From an uncultured bacterium (GTDB taxonomy: Bacteria > Bacteroidota > Rhodothermia > Rhodothermales > Rubricoccaceae), in assembly GCA_947493945.1 (NCBI GenBank), contig CANLSR010000002.1:1-64000 (forward strand): DNA of 64,000 bases, given 5' to 3'. The notes below the pieces were generated by a model that saw only the letters and a program-made list of their open reading frames with translations, was not told where the DNA came from and ran no database searches. The translations under genes and the position numbers were made by a program. This document shows, one piece after another, positions 1-8,641 of this stretch. The first letter of the stretch is position 1. Each line of letters starts with the position of its first letter.

Positions 1-77
1 CCCGCTCTCCCGCTCTCCCGCTCTCCCGCTCTCCCGCTCTCCCGCTCTCCCGCTCTCCCGCTCTCCCGCTCTCCCGC
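1..77. repeat. Perfect tandem array of octamer CCCGCTCT
   Basis: About nine and a half perfect copies of CCCGCTCT run from the window edge to base 77. The left end is cut off, so the full length is unknown. Perfect short-period arrays can change length by slipped-strand replication. No function is visible; the array lies about 85 bases before the first promoter-like site. Confidence 0.95.
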
Positions 78-139
78 CGGCATCACGGCTTATGCACACG
101 GAAACGAGGATCTGAGAGGGGCAGGAGACGTTGACGAGA

Positions 140-170
140 TTGCGGAGCCCCGGCCCCCGCCGTACCTTCC
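140..170 (+). promoter_or_regulatory. Bacteroidota-type promoter, TTG-N20-TAccTTcC
   Basis: TACCTTCC at 163-170 matches the TAnnTTTG -7 box with one change, and TTG at 140-142 sits 20 bases upstream at the -33 position. Transcription would start near 176. It could drive the rimP operon or the candidate small RNA that ends at the terminator at 269-295. Confidence 0.5.
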
Positions 171-175
171 GACAG

Positions 176-295
176 CTCCTCTGCGGAGCGAAGGGAAGCC
201 GGCACCGACCGACTCCTGTTGTTTTCGGCGTCTCGCGCGGGTCCCATCCCCGCCCGCCCGCCCAAGCGACGCCCGTTCCGCCGAACGGGCGTTTT
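176..295 (+). ncRNA. Candidate small RNA or attenuated leader upstream of rimP
   Basis: The stretch between the promoter-like site at 140-170 and the strong terminator at 269-295 would give a transcript of about 120 bases with no convincing coding sequence. It matches no RNA I recognise: I looked for SRP RNA, tRNA and 6S features and did not see them. Alternatives are a transcription attenuator for the rimP-nusA operon, or chance. This is inference from promoter and terminator placement only. Confidence 0.3.
269..295 (+). terminator. Rho-independent terminator upstream of rimP
   Basis: A perfect 10-bp stem, ACGCCCGTTC/GAACGGGCGT, with a four-base loop (CGCC) is followed by a short T run, all on the + strand. 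It lies 40 bases before the rimP start, so it ends either an upstream short transcript or a regulated leader. The opposite strand has no T run after the stem. Confidence 0.75.
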
Positions 296-334
296 CCGTC
301 TCTACCCTCTGCGTTCCCACCCCGCGCTCCGACC

Positions 335-805
335 GTGCCCACCCCGCCGCCCCTGACCGACCCTCTGGCCGAGCGCATCCGCGCGCTCGCCGAGGAGGCC
401 GTGGCCGACGGCGACCTGTTCGTGGTCGACGTCGAGGTCAAGGGCTTCCAGGGCAGCCGCGTGGTCTCGGTCTTCGTCGACGGCGAGGCCGGCGCCGGCG
501 CCGACGACCTGGCCCGGGTCAGCCGCTCGCTCGGGTTCGCGCTCGACACCGAGGACCTCGTCAAGGGCCGCTACCGGCTCGACGTGTCCACGCCCGGGGC
601 CGACCGGCCCCTCAGCGACCGCCGCCAGTACGCCCGCCACGTCGGCCGCGAGCTCGCGGTGACGTTCGAGCGCGACGGCGACCAGCTGGTGACGGCCCAG
701 GGCGAGCTGGTCTCGGCCGACGACTCCGGCGTCCTGCTCGGCGGCGAGACGGCGCCCATCCCCTACGACTCCATCCGCGAGGCGCGCGTCCAGCTCCCCT
801 GGTGA
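335..805 (+). CDS. rimP: Ribosome maturation factor RimP
   Basis: RimP binds the 30S subunit and assists its late maturation. The 156-residue product has the family's usual size. It shows the N-terminal alpha/beta domain (DPLAERIRALAEEA...VVDVEVKG), the typical VSVFVDGE and LDVSTPGADRPL segments, and a C-terminal SH3-like beta domain. The GTG at 335 is chosen because homology begins there; the frame stays open far upstream, but that part has no RimP character and crosses the terminator at 269-295. It opens the conserved rimP-nusA-infB-rbfA-truB-ribF order, and nusA starts about 50 bases after its stop. Confidence 0.92.
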   Translation: MPTPPPLTDPLAERIRALAEEAVADGDLFVVDVEVKGFQGSRVVSVFVDGEAGAGADDLARVSRSLGFALDTEDLVKGRYRLDVSTPGADRPLSDRRQYARHVGRELAVTFERDGDQLVTAQGELVSADDSGVLLGGETAPIPYDSIREARVQLPW

Positions 806-855
806 GGCCACCCCTGGTAAGCCAGACGTCCCGCGCGCCCAACGCCCCTACACGC

Positions 856-2436
856 ATGCAATCCACCGTCCTCGTCTCCTCCTTCGCCGAGATCGCTCGC
901 GAGAAGGACATCGACCGCGACACGCTCCAGGTCATCATCGAGGACGTGTTCCGCGCGATGATCAACAAGCGCTACGGCGCCGACGACCCCGAAGCGTTCC
1001 AGATCGTGTTCAACCCCGACAACGGGGACTACCAGATCCTCCACGTCCGCGAGGTCGTGGAGGACTACGACCTGGAGGACCCGGTGAGCCAGATCGAGAT
1101 CACCGAGGCGCTGGCCATCGACGAGGACTACGAGATCGAGGACGAGGTGGCCGAGACGATCTACGTCGAGGACTTCGGCCGCCGGGCCGTCCAGGCCGCG
1201 CTCCAGACGTTCCGCCAGCGGATCCGCGACATCGAGAAGGAGAACATCTACAAGGAGTACTCCGAGCTCATCGACGAGATCGTGGTCGGCGAGATCTACC
1301 AGACGCGGCGGCGCGAGGTGCTCGTGCTCCACAACAAGACCGAGCTGGTGCTGCCGCGCCCGGAGCAGATCCCGAAGGACCGCTACCGCAAGGGCGACAT
1401 GCTCCGGGCCGTCGTGCTCTACGTCGACCGCGACGCCGGGGCCAGCCCCCAGGTCATCATCAGCCGCGTGGCGCCGGTCTTTATCGAGCGCCTGTTCGAG
1501 CTGGAGGTGCCGGAGATCTACGACGGGATCATCGAGATCAAGCGGATCGTCCGGTTGCCGGGCGAGCGGGCCAAGATGGCCGTGATCTCGCACGACGAGC
1601 GGGTGGACCCGGTCGGCGCGTGCGTCGGCGTCAAGGGGTCCCGCATCCACGCGGTCGTGCGCGAGCTGGGCGGCGAGAACATCGACGTGGTGCCGTGGAC
1701 CGACAACACGATCGAGTTTATCAAGCGCTCGCTGGCGCCGGCCAAGCCCATCGCCGTCGAGCTCAACGACGACCTGACGCCGCCCCGCGCCCGCGTCACG
1801 GTCCCGGCCGACGAGGTCTCGATGGCCATCGGCCGCGGCGGCCAGAACATCCGGCTGGCGTCGATGCTCACCGGCTACGAGCTCGACGTCTACCGGAACA
1901 TCAAGTCGGACGAGGAGGACGTGGACATCGACGAGTTCACCGACGTCATCCCGCCCGAGATCATCCAGCAGCTCAAGGACATCGGCTGCGACACGGCCAA
2001 GGCCGTGCTGGAGCTCCAGCCGTCTGAGCTGGCGCGCCGCACGGGCCTGACCGACGAGCAGGCCCAGAAGATCACCTGGCTGATGGAGGCCGAGTTCGAG
2101 CGCGAGGAGGCCGCCGCCGCCGCGGCCCGCTCCGGCGACGCGCTGGCCGCTGGCGACGCCGACGAGGCCGAGGTTTCGCTGGAGGACGCCACGGTGGCCG
2201 CCGACCTGGAGGCCAGCTCCGACCAAGCCGAGGCCGACGCGGAGGTCGTCGCCGACGGCACCGCCGAGCCCGAGCCCGGCGACTCGCCCGCCGCCGACGC
2301 CGAGACCTTTACCGAGGCCGACGGCTCCGAGACCGACGGCGCGACGGCCGCGGCCGCCAGCGCCGAGCCGGCCGCCAGCGCCGAGCCGGCCGCCCAAGAC
2401 GAAGACTCCGCCGAGACCGACGAGCGCGCGGCCTAA
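856..2436 (+). CDS. nusA: Transcription termination/antitermination protein NusA
   Basis: NusA binds RNA polymerase and nascent RNA and controls pausing, termination and antitermination. The 526-residue product has the N-terminal polymerase-binding domain (about 1-125), an S1 domain (about 135-200) and two KH domains; the second carries the GRGGQN loop near residue 326. A helical C-terminal segment (about 365-420, IGCDTAKAVLEL) resembles a NusA acidic/HhH repeat. The last 100 residues are a low-complexity Ala/Glu/Asp tail with a short repeated ASAEPAA unit. The ATG at 856 fits the conserved N terminus (FAEIAREKDIDRDTL); the leader is C-rich without a Shine-Dalgarno site. It lies directly after rimP in one operon. 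Confidence 0.95.
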   Translation: MQSTVLVSSFAEIAREKDIDRDTLQVIIEDVFRAMINKRYGADDPEAFQIVFNPDNGDYQILHVREVVEDYDLEDPVSQIEITEALAIDEDYEIEDEVAETIYVEDFGRRAVQAALQTFRQRIRDIEKENIYKEYSELIDEIVVGEIYQTRRREVLVLHNKTELVLPRPEQIPKDRYRKGDMLRAVVLYVDRDAGASPQVIISRVAPVFIERLFELEVPEIYDGIIEIKRIVRLPGERAKMAVISHDERVDPVGACVGVKGSRIHAVVRELGGENIDVVPWTDNTIEFIKRSLAPAKPIAVELNDDLTPPRARVTVPADEVSMAIGRGGQNIRLASMLTGYELDVYRNIKSDEEDVDIDEFTDVIPPEIIQQLKDIGCDTAKAVLELQPSELARRTGLTDEQAQKITWLMEAEFEREEAAAAAARSGDALAAGDADEAEVSLEDATVAADLEASSDQAEADAEVVADGTAEPEPGDSPAADAETFTEADGSETDGATAAAASAEPAASAEPAAQDEDSAETDERAA

Positions 2437-2506
2437 CGTCGTTCTTTAGACGTATCCGCTCGATAGAATCCGACGGTCCGCCGTCCCCCCGTACACGCCC
2501 CACTGC

Positions 2507-5374
2507 ATGCCCCGCAAGCGACCGTCCACCGGCCCCAAGAGAGTCCAGCTCTTCAAGGCTTCCCGCGAGCTCAACATCGCGACCGACACGATTGTGACGG
2601 CGCTGAAGGAGCGTGGCTTCGAGCTCGACGACAAGCTCCAGGCCGGCGACCCCAACGCCAAGCTGTCGCCCGAGATGCACGACGCGCTCGTCGAGGCCTA
2701 CTCGGACGACGCCGAGGCCAAGGCGCGCGTCAAAGAGCGCCGCGGCCAGCTGGCGGCCAAGGAGGCCGCCGAGCAAGAGGCGGCCGCCGAGCCGGCGCCG
2801 GAGCCGGCCGCTGAGCCCGCCCCCGAGCCTACCCCTGAGCCCGAGCCCGCTCCCGAGGCGCCCGTCGCCCCGGCCGAGCCGGTGATCAAGGTGCCCGAGC
2901 CCCAGGCGGAGCCCGTGGCCCCGGCCGAGCCCGTGATCGAAGCGCCGGCCCCGGAGCCGGTCGCGGAGACCCCGGCGGAGCCGGTCGCGGAGGCCCCGGC
3001 GCCCGAGGCGCCGACCGCCGAGGCGGCGGATGCCAAGACCCAGGCCCCCGAGGCTCCCGTTGCCCAGGCGGCGCCGTCCGCGGAGGCGGAGCCCACCGCA
3101 GAAGCCCCGGCAGAGGAGGCCGCCGGCGCCGTCAGCCCGGCGGGCGCCGAGGGCGAGCCGTCCGCCGAGGCTGGGCCGGCCGACGCCGCCGCGCCGCCCA
3201 CCGAAGCCGCCGCGCCGGCGGTCCAGGGGGAGATGGACGTCGCCGAGCCGACCCCAGCGGCCGACTCCGGCGGCGTGGTCCGCGCCAGCCGCTACGGCCT
3301 GACCGGCACCAAGGTGCTCGGCAAAATCGATATTTCGGGGCTCGACAGCGGGCGCCGCAAGCGCAAGCGCAAAAACGAGCCGGCCGAGGCCGCCGCGCCC
3401 GCGCCGGCCGCTGGCGAGGGTGGCAAGCCGTCGCGTGGTGGGAAGAAAGGCAAGAAGGGCAAGAAGGTCAGCCAGGAGGAGGTCTCCAAGAACGTCCAGG
3501 AGACGCTCAAGAAGGCGACCGGCAGCCCCGGCCGCGGCCGCCAAAAGCGGCGCCGCGCCCGCCGCGACGAGCGCGCCGCGATCCGCGAGGCCCAGCAGCA
3601 GGAGCTGCTGGAGCAGGCCTCCGTCCTGCGCGTCATGGAGTTTATCTCGACCGGCGACCTGGCCGAGGCCATGAACGTGCCCGTCACCGAGGTGATCTCC
3701 AAGGGCTTCGGCCTGGGCATGATGGTGTCGATCAACCAGCGCCTGGACGCCGACGCGATCACGCTCCTGGCCGACGAGTTCGACTTCGAGGTCGAGTTCA
3801 TGGACGACATCGAGGACGAGTTCGACCTCGAGATCGAGGACGAGGAGGGCGACCTCGAGTCCCGCCCGCCCATCGTCACCATCATGGGCCACGTCGACCA
3901 CGGCAAGACGTCGCTCCTGGACTACATCCGCCACGCCAACGTGATCGCCGGCGAGGCCGGCGGGATCACCCAGCACATCGGCGCCTACCAGATCACGACC
4001 GACGACGACCGCGAGATCACCTTCCTCGATACGCCGGGCCACGAGGCCTTTACGGCCATGCGCGCCCGCGGCGCCCAGGTCACCGACCTGGTGGTTGTGG
4101 TGGTCGCCGCCGACGACGAGGTGATGCCCCAGACCATCGAGGCCATCAACCACAGTCGGGCCGCCGAGGTGCCGATGGTGATCGCGATCAACAAGATCGA
4201 CCGCGAGACGGCCAACCCGGACAAGATCATGGCCCAGCTCGCCGAGCAGGGCGTCCAGGTGGAGCAGTACGGCGGCTCGGTCCAGTGCGAGCTGATCTCG
4301 GCCATGCACGGGACCAACGTGGACGCGCTGCTGGAGAAGATCCAGCTCGAGGCCGACCTGCTGGAGCTCCAGGCCAACCCGGACCGCAACGCGGTGGGGA
4401 CGGTCGTGGAGGCCCGGCTAGACAAGGGCCGCGGCGTGGTCGCGACTGTCCTGGTCGAGAACGGGACGCTGGAGGAGGGCGACGCCTACGTCGTCGGGCT
4501 CACGTCGGGCCGCGTGCGCGCCATGTTCAACGAGCGCGACGAGCGCGTCAAGGTGGCCGGCCCGGCCACGCCGGTCCAGATCCTGGGCCTGACCGACGCG
4601 CCCGAGGTGGGCGACCGCCTGATCGTGCTCGACGATGAGCGCGAGGCGCGCGAGATCGCGTCCAAGCGCCAGCACCTCATCCGCGAGCAGACGCTGCACC
4701 AGCGCCGCCACGTCACGCTAGCGGACCTGTCCCGGCGCATGGCGCTGGGCGAGATCACCAACCTCAACCTGGTGGTCAAGGGCGACGTGGGCGGCTCGGT
4801 CGAGGCCCTGAGCGACTCGCTCCTGAAGCTGTCCAACGACGAGGTCGCCGTCCAGATCGTCCACTCGGGCGTCGGCGCGATCACCGAGTCGGACGTCATG
4901 CTGGCGGCGGCCTCCGACGCGGTCATCATCGGCTTCCAGGTGCGCCCGGTCGCGGGCGTGCGCGGGGTCGCCGAGCGCGAGGAGATCGACATCCAGCTCT
5001 ACTCCGTGATCTACGCCGCCATCGAGGACGTCCGCGACGCGCTCGAAGGGCTGCTGGAGCCGGAGGAGAAGGAGACCGTCACGGCCACCATCGAGGTCCG
5101 CGAGACCTTCCGCGCCCCGCGCGTGGGCACCATCGCCGGTTCGTACGTGGTCGAGGGCAAGGTGTCGCGCGGCGACAAGCTCCGGATCGTGCGCGACGGC
5201 GTGGTCGTGTTCACCGGCGAGATCGACACGCTCCGCCGCTTCAAGGACGACGTCAAGGACGTGGCCGCCGGCTACGAGTGCGGCATCACGGTCAAGAACT
5301 ACAACGACATCAAGGTCGGCGACCAGTTCGAGACCTACGTCGTGACCACAGAGAAGCGCACCCTGGTGGTGTAA
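2507..5374 (+). CDS. infB: Translation initiation factor IF-2
   Basis: IF-2 is the GTPase that brings initiator tRNA to the 30S subunit and promotes subunit joining. The product is 955 residues. A short N-terminal helical module (about 5-45) is followed by a long Pro/Ala/Glu linker (about 85-250, many EPAPEP-like units) and a basic Lys/Arg patch (about 285-360). The G domain has the P loop GHVDHGKT at 461-468, DTPGHE for G3 and NKID for G4, and domains II-IV follow to the end. The linker is compositionally biased but has the base composition of its surroundings, so it is not a sign of transfer. The gap to nusA is 70 bases and the leader is C-rich. Confidence 0.97.
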   Translation: MPRKRPSTGPKRVQLFKASRELNIATDTIVTALKERGFELDDKLQAGDPNAKLSPEMHDALVEAYSDDAEAKARVKERRGQLAAKEAAEQEAAAEPAPEPAAEPAPEPTPEPEPAPEAPVAPAEPVIKVPEPQAEPVAPAEPVIEAPAPEPVAETPAEPVAEAPAPEAPTAEAADAKTQAPEAPVAQAAPSAEAEPTAEAPAEEAAGAVSPAGAEGEPSAEAGPADAAAPPTEAAAPAVQGEMDVAEPTPAADSGGVVRASRYGLTGTKVLGKIDISGLDSGRRKRKRKNEPAEAAAPAPAAGEGGKPSRGGKKGKKGKKVSQEEVSKNVQETLKKATGSPGRGRQKRRRARRDERAAIREAQQQELLEQASVLRVMEFISTGDLAEAMNVPVTEVISKGFGLGMMVSINQRLDADAITLLADEFDFEVEFMDDIEDEFDLEIEDEEGDLESRPPIVTIMGHVDHGKTSLLDYIRHANVIAGEAGGITQHIGAYQITTDDDREITFLDTPGHEAFTAMRARGAQVTDLVVVVVAADDEVMPQTIEAINHSRAAEVPMVIAINKIDRETANPDKIMAQLAEQGVQVEQYGGSVQCELISAMHGTNVDALLEKIQLEADLLELQANPDRNAVGTVVEARLDKGRGVVATVLVENGTLEEGDAYVVGLTSGRVRAMFNERDERVKVAGPATPVQILGLTDAPEVGDRLIVLDDEREAREIASKRQHLIREQTLHQRRHVTLADLSRRMALGEITNLNLVVKGDVGGSVEALSDSLLKLSNDEVAVQIVHSGVGAITESDVMLAAASDAVIIGFQVRPVAGVRGVAEREEIDIQLYSVIYAAIEDVRDALEGLLEPEEKETVTATIEVRETFRAPRVGTIAGSYVVEGKVSRGDKLRIVRDGVVVFTGEIDTLRRFKDDVKDVAAGYECGITVKNYNDIKVGDQFETYVVTTEKRTLVV

Positions 5375-5385
5375 GTCGGGAGGCG

Positions 5386-5440
5386 GGAGGGTGGAAAGGT
5401 CAGGGGGGCGCCTCCGCGGCGGCCTCTGCGTCCACCCTCC
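5386..5440. other. Inverted repeat between infB and rbfA
   Basis: GGAGGGTGGA (5386-5395) and its perfect complement TCCACCCTCC (5431-5440) flank a 35-base GC-rich loop. It lies within the 95-base infB-rbfA gap and could be a processing or attenuation hairpin. There is no T run, so it is not a standard terminator. Confidence 0.45.
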
Positions 5441-5469
5441 GGCCTTTGGACCTTCCAACTTTCAAACGC

Positions 5470-5874
5470 ATGTCTATCCGCACCGAGCGCGTGGGTCGCC
5501 TGATCCAGCGCGAGATCGCCGACCTGCTGCAGCAGGACTTTGCCGAGGCCAGCACGTCGCTGGTCACCGTCACCGGCGTCCGCATGACGGACGACCTGGG
5601 CACGGCCTACGTCGACGTGTCGGTGCTCGGCGCCGACGACCGCCAGCGGAACGCGGCGTTCCTGCGCCTGGACCAGCAGGCGACCGAGATCCGCCACGCG
5701 CTCGCGCCGCGCGTCAAGCACCTCAAGCGGATCCCCGACCTCAAGTTTTTCCTGGACGAGGGGCCGCAGCGTCGGGAGCGCATGGACGAGCTGTTCGCCA
5801 AGATCGCCGCCGACCGCGACGACGACGCGCCTGAGCCGGACGCCGACGACGCGCCCTCCCGCGGCGAGTACTGA
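5470..5874 (+). CDS. rbfA: 30S ribosome-binding factor RbfA
   Basis: RbfA is a cold-shock-type assembly factor that binds 16S rRNA helix 1 in the 30S subunit. The 134-residue product is the usual family length. It shows the single KH-like domain: N-terminal helix RTERVGRLIQREIADLL, then VTVTGVRMTDDLGTAYVDVSVL, and near residues 93-97 the characteristic PDLKFFLDE. A short acidic tail closes it. The ATG at 5470 is chosen because family similarity begins there, although the frame is open upstream. It sits between infB and truB, the standard position. Confidence 0.95.
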   Translation: MSIRTERVGRLIQREIADLLQQDFAEASTSLVTVTGVRMTDDLGTAYVDVSVLGADDRQRNAAFLRLDQQATEIRHALAPRVKHLKRIPDLKFFLDEGPQRRERMDELFAKIAADRDDDAPEPDADDAPSRGEY

Positions 5875-5917
5875 TGCGCCGGAGCCCGAACGACTGCGGG
5901 ACGACGACGCGCGCGCT

Positions 5918-6658
5918 GTGACGGACCCGCTCCGCATCGTCACCGCCAGCGAGCCGCTAGCTGTCCCTGGCGGGGCGGCGGCGCCCGTCGAGCCGGCCGC
6001 GGTGCTGGTGGACAAGCCGCCGGGGATGACGTCGTTCGGCGTCGTCAAGAAGGTGCGCTGGGCGCTGGGTGTCAAGAAGGTGGGCCACGCCGGGACGCTG
6101 GACCCGATGGCGACCGGGCTCTTGATCGTGTTGGTCGGCCGCGGGGCGACGCGCCAGCAGGACCGGTTTATGGGGCTGCCCAAGGTGTACACCGGGACCG
6201 TACGGCTGGGCCAGACGACGCCCAGCTACGACGCCGACACGCCGGTCGAGGCCGAGGCCGACGCCTCGGGCGTCACCGACGGCCAGATCGCTGACGCGCT
6301 GGCGCCGCTGACGGGCGAGATCCTGCAGGTGCCGCCGATCTACTCGGCCATCAAGAAGGGCGGCGAGCGGCTGTACAAGAAGGCCCGGCGCGGGGAGACC
6401 GTCGAGATCGAGCCCCGGCCCACGACCGTCACCGAGTTCGTCGTGACCGAGCGGCGCGGCGACGACCTCGACGTCCGCGTGGCGTGCTCCAAGGGCACCT
6501 ACGTCCGGTCGCTGGCGCACGACCTGGGCGCGGCGCTGGGCGTCGGCGGGCACCTGGTGGCCCTCAGGCGCCAGGCTATCGGGCCGTTCTCGGTCGACGA
6601 GGCGTTCGCCCTCGACGCGCTGGTGGAGGCCGCCCGGGCTGGGGCCCCGCCGGCGTGA
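5918..6658 (+). CDS. truB: tRNA pseudouridine(55) synthase TruB
   Basis: TruB makes pseudouridine at position 55 in the T loop of tRNAs. The 246-residue product has motif II GHAGTLDPMATG with the catalytic Asp at about residue 62, the YSAIKKGGERLYKKAR segment, and the CSKGTYVRSLAHDLG motif near 190. It is shorter than the E. coli enzyme because the C-terminal PUA domain is reduced to a short tail. It starts at a GTG and its stop overlaps the GTG of ribF by four bases (GTGA), implying coupled translation. Confidence 0.95.
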   Translation: MTDPLRIVTASEPLAVPGGAAAPVEPAAVLVDKPPGMTSFGVVKKVRWALGVKKVGHAGTLDPMATGLLIVLVGRGATRQQDRFMGLPKVYTGTVRLGQTTPSYDADTPVEAEADASGVTDGQIADALAPLTGEILQVPPIYSAIKKGGERLYKKARRGETVEIEPRPTTVTEFVVTERRGDDLDVRVACSKGTYVRSLAHDLGAALGVGGHLVALRRQAIGPFSVDEAFALDALVEAARAGAPPA

Positions 6659-7596
6659 CGCGCGAGGTCGGCCCCGCCATCGAGACCGACGGCCAGTCGG
6701 TCGTGACCCCGGGCACCTTCGACGGGGTCCACCTGGGCCACCAGGCCATCATCCGCTACCTCGTGGACCGCGCCGCCGACGTGGGCGGCGTGCCGACGGT
6801 GGTCACGTTCGACCCGCACCCGCGCGAGGTGCTGCTGGGCCACACGATCCCGCTCCTGACCACCCTAGACGAGCGGGCCGACGCGCTGGAGGCGCTGGGC
6901 GTCGAGCGGTTCGTGGTGCTCCCGTTCTCGCGCGACCTGTCGCTGCTGTCGCCCGAGGCCTACGTCTCCGACGTGCTGTTGGCGCGCGTCGGGATGCGCG
7001 AGATCGTGATCGGGTACGACCACCGGTTCGGCCGGAAGGCCAGGGGCGACCGGGCGCTGCTGGAGCGGCTGGGGCCGGAGCTGGGCTTTACCGTGGACGT
7101 GATCCCGGAGCAGATCGACGGCGACGTGACGGTGTCCTCGACCGAGGTCCGCCGCCTACTCGCGGCGGGCGACGCGGGCCGCGCGGCCGAGCTGCTGGGG
7201 CGCCCGTACCGCCTGAGCGGGACCGTCGTCCGGGGCGACCAGCGGGGCCGGACCATCGGCTACCCGACGGCCAACGTCCGCCCGGGCGACCCGCGCAAGC
7301 TGATCCCCGGGGCGGGCGTCTACGCCGTCCGCGCCCACCTGGCCGACGGCCCGGCGCTCGGCGGGATGATGAACGTCGGCCGGCGGCCCACCTTCGAGAC
7401 CGACGGGGCGACGACGGTCGAGGTGCACCTGTTCGACTGGGCCGGCGACCTCTACGGCCGGCCGCTGGCGGTGGACGTGCTCTCGCGGCTGCGCGACGAG
7501 CGGCGGTTCGACGGCGTCGAGGCGCTGGTGGCCCAGCTCGACCGCGACGCCGCCGACGCGCGCCGCCAGCTGGCGGAGGTCTCCGGCGGGAGGTAG
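6655..7596 (+). CDS. ribF: Bifunctional riboflavin kinase/FAD synthetase RibF
   Basis: RibF phosphorylates riboflavin to FMN and adenylates FMN to FAD. The 313-residue protein has the nucleotidyltransferase domain first (GTFDGVHLGH near residue 19, FDPHPRE near 48, and the SSTEVRRLL motif). The riboflavin kinase domain follows (GRTIGYPTANV near residue 199, GVYAV, NVGRRPTF, E in VEVHLFDW). The GTG at 6655 overlaps the truB stop as GTGA. Gene order truB-ribF is common in bacteria. Confidence 0.95.
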   Translation: MTREVGPAIETDGQSVVTPGTFDGVHLGHQAIIRYLVDRAADVGGVPTVVTFDPHPREVLLGHTIPLLTTLDERADALEALGVERFVVLPFSRDLSLLSPEAYVSDVLLARVGMREIVIGYDHRFGRKARGDRALLERLGPELGFTVDVIPEQIDGDVTVSSTEVRRLLAAGDAGRAAELLGRPYRLSGTVVRGDQRGRTIGYPTANVRPGDPRKLIPGAGVYAVRAHLADGPALGGMMNVGRRPTFETDGATTVEVHLFDWAGDLYGRPLAVDVLSRLRDERRFDGVEALVAQLDRDAADARRQLAEVSGGR

Positions 7597-7597
7597 A

Positions 7598-7651
7598 GTG
7601 CGAGGGTGCCCTTGAGCCCCGCACTCGGTACCTTCCGGCTCACCCTCGCAC
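7598..7651 (+). other. 11-bp inverted repeat enclosing the terC promoter
   Basis: GTGCGAGGGTG (7598-7608) and its perfect complement CACCCTCGCAC (7641-7651) flank a 32-base loop that contains a promoter-like TACCTTCC (7629-7636). The right arm ends four bases before the terC start codon, so folding could terminate the ribF transcript or hide the translation start. Similar arms also occur upstream of rbfA. Confidence 0.5.
7629..7636 (+). promoter_or_regulatory. -7 box TAccTTcC for terC
   Basis: TACCTTCC sits 20 bases before the terC ATG, matching TAnnTTTG with one change. No clear -33 TTTG is seen at the right distance. Confidence 0.45.
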
Positions 7652-7655
7652 CGCC

Positions 7656-8576
7656 ATGTTCGACTGGACCGCCGACCCCAACGCCTGGGTCGCCCTCGGC
7701 ACGCTGACGCTCCTCGAGATCGTCCTCGGGATCGACAACATCATCTTCATCTCGATCCTGACCGGCAAGCTGCCCGAGAACCAGCAGGCGCGGGGCCGGA
7801 CGATCGGGCTGGGGCTGGCGATGGGGATGCGGATCCTGCTCCTGCTCTCGATCTCGTGGGTGATGCAGCTCGAGGCCGTCCTGTTCGACATCGGCGACAT
7901 CCTGCCCTTCCTCGCCAACCTGGAGCCGCTCGGGGAGAGCGCGCGCGACCTCGCCGTGCACGGCGGCGGGCCCGGCGAGGCGCCCCTGGCTATCACCGGG
8001 CGCGACCTGATCCTGGTGCTCGGGGGCTTCTTCCTGGTCGGCAAGTCGGTCCACGAGATCCACCACAAGCTGGAGGGCGACGGCGAGCACGCGGCCGAAA
8101 AGCCCAAGGCCGTCTCGTTCGTGAGCGTCATGGTCCAGATCGCGATCCTGGACATCGTCTTCTCGCTCGACTCCGTCATCACGGCCGTCGGCATGGCCGA
8201 CGACATCATGGTGATGATCATCGCCGTCGTGATCGCCATCGGCATCATGATGGTCGGCGCCGGGCCGATCTCCAACTTCGTCCACCGCCACCCGACGGTC
8301 AAGATGCTGGCGCTCTCGTTCCTGATCCTGATCGGGGTCGTGCTCGTGGCCGAGGGGTTCAACCAGCACATCCCCAAGGGCTACATCTACACCGCGATGG
8401 CCTTCGCGCTGCTGGTCGAGGTGCTCAACATCCGGTCCAAGCGCGGCAAAGAGACGCCGTCGGTGGAGCTGATCGAGCCCTACGCCGAGGCCGGCACCGC
8501 GGGGGTGCCGGCGCCGGGCGACGTGGCCCGGCCGTTGCCCATCGCCCCGCGGCCCGTCGCCCGGCCGGCGTCGTGA
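7656..8576 (+). CDS. TerC/YoaE-family integral membrane protein
   Basis: The family includes TerC and Alx, linked to tellurite resistance and metal (manganese) export. The 306-residue product has about seven hydrophobic segments and the family signatures: LEIVLGIDNIIFISI near residues 16-30, and the related DIVFSLDSVITAVGMADD around 165-182. The paired acidic residues inside membrane segments are thought to handle metal ions. A Pro/Ala-rich tail of about 35 residues follows the last segment. The actual substrate cannot be told from sequence. It may be cotranscribed from ribF or from its own promoter at 7629. Confidence 0.85.
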   Translation: MFDWTADPNAWVALGTLTLLEIVLGIDNIIFISILTGKLPENQQARGRTIGLGLAMGMRILLLLSISWVMQLEAVLFDIGDILPFLANLEPLGESARDLAVHGGGPGEAPLAITGRDLILVLGGFFLVGKSVHEIHHKLEGDGEHAAEKPKAVSFVSVMVQIAILDIVFSLDSVITAVGMADDIMVMIIAVVIAIGIMMVGAGPISNFVHRHPTVKMLALSFLILIGVVLVAEGFNQHIPKGYIYTAMAFALLVEVLNIRSKRGKETPSVELIEPYAEAGTAGVPAPGDVARPLPIAPRPVARPAS

Positions 8577-8641
8577 GCGGGGCGGGCCGTGACCTGGGCG
8601 GTTCGGCGCGCGGCCTACCCTGGTACCCGGCCCTCCCTCCT

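Noticed and set aside
176..295. SRP (4.5S) RNA
   Set aside because: The GGAA tetraloop with its conserved flanks (GGAAGCAGC-type) is not present in the candidate small-RNA region.
131..334. Longer start for rimP at 131
   Set aside because: The extra residues are Pro/Arg-rich, unlike RimP, and their DNA crosses a strong terminator and a promoter box.
2750..3250. Pro/Ala/Glu repeats in infB as foreign DNA
   Set aside because: IF-2 linkers are naturally low complexity, and base composition and codon use match the surroundings.
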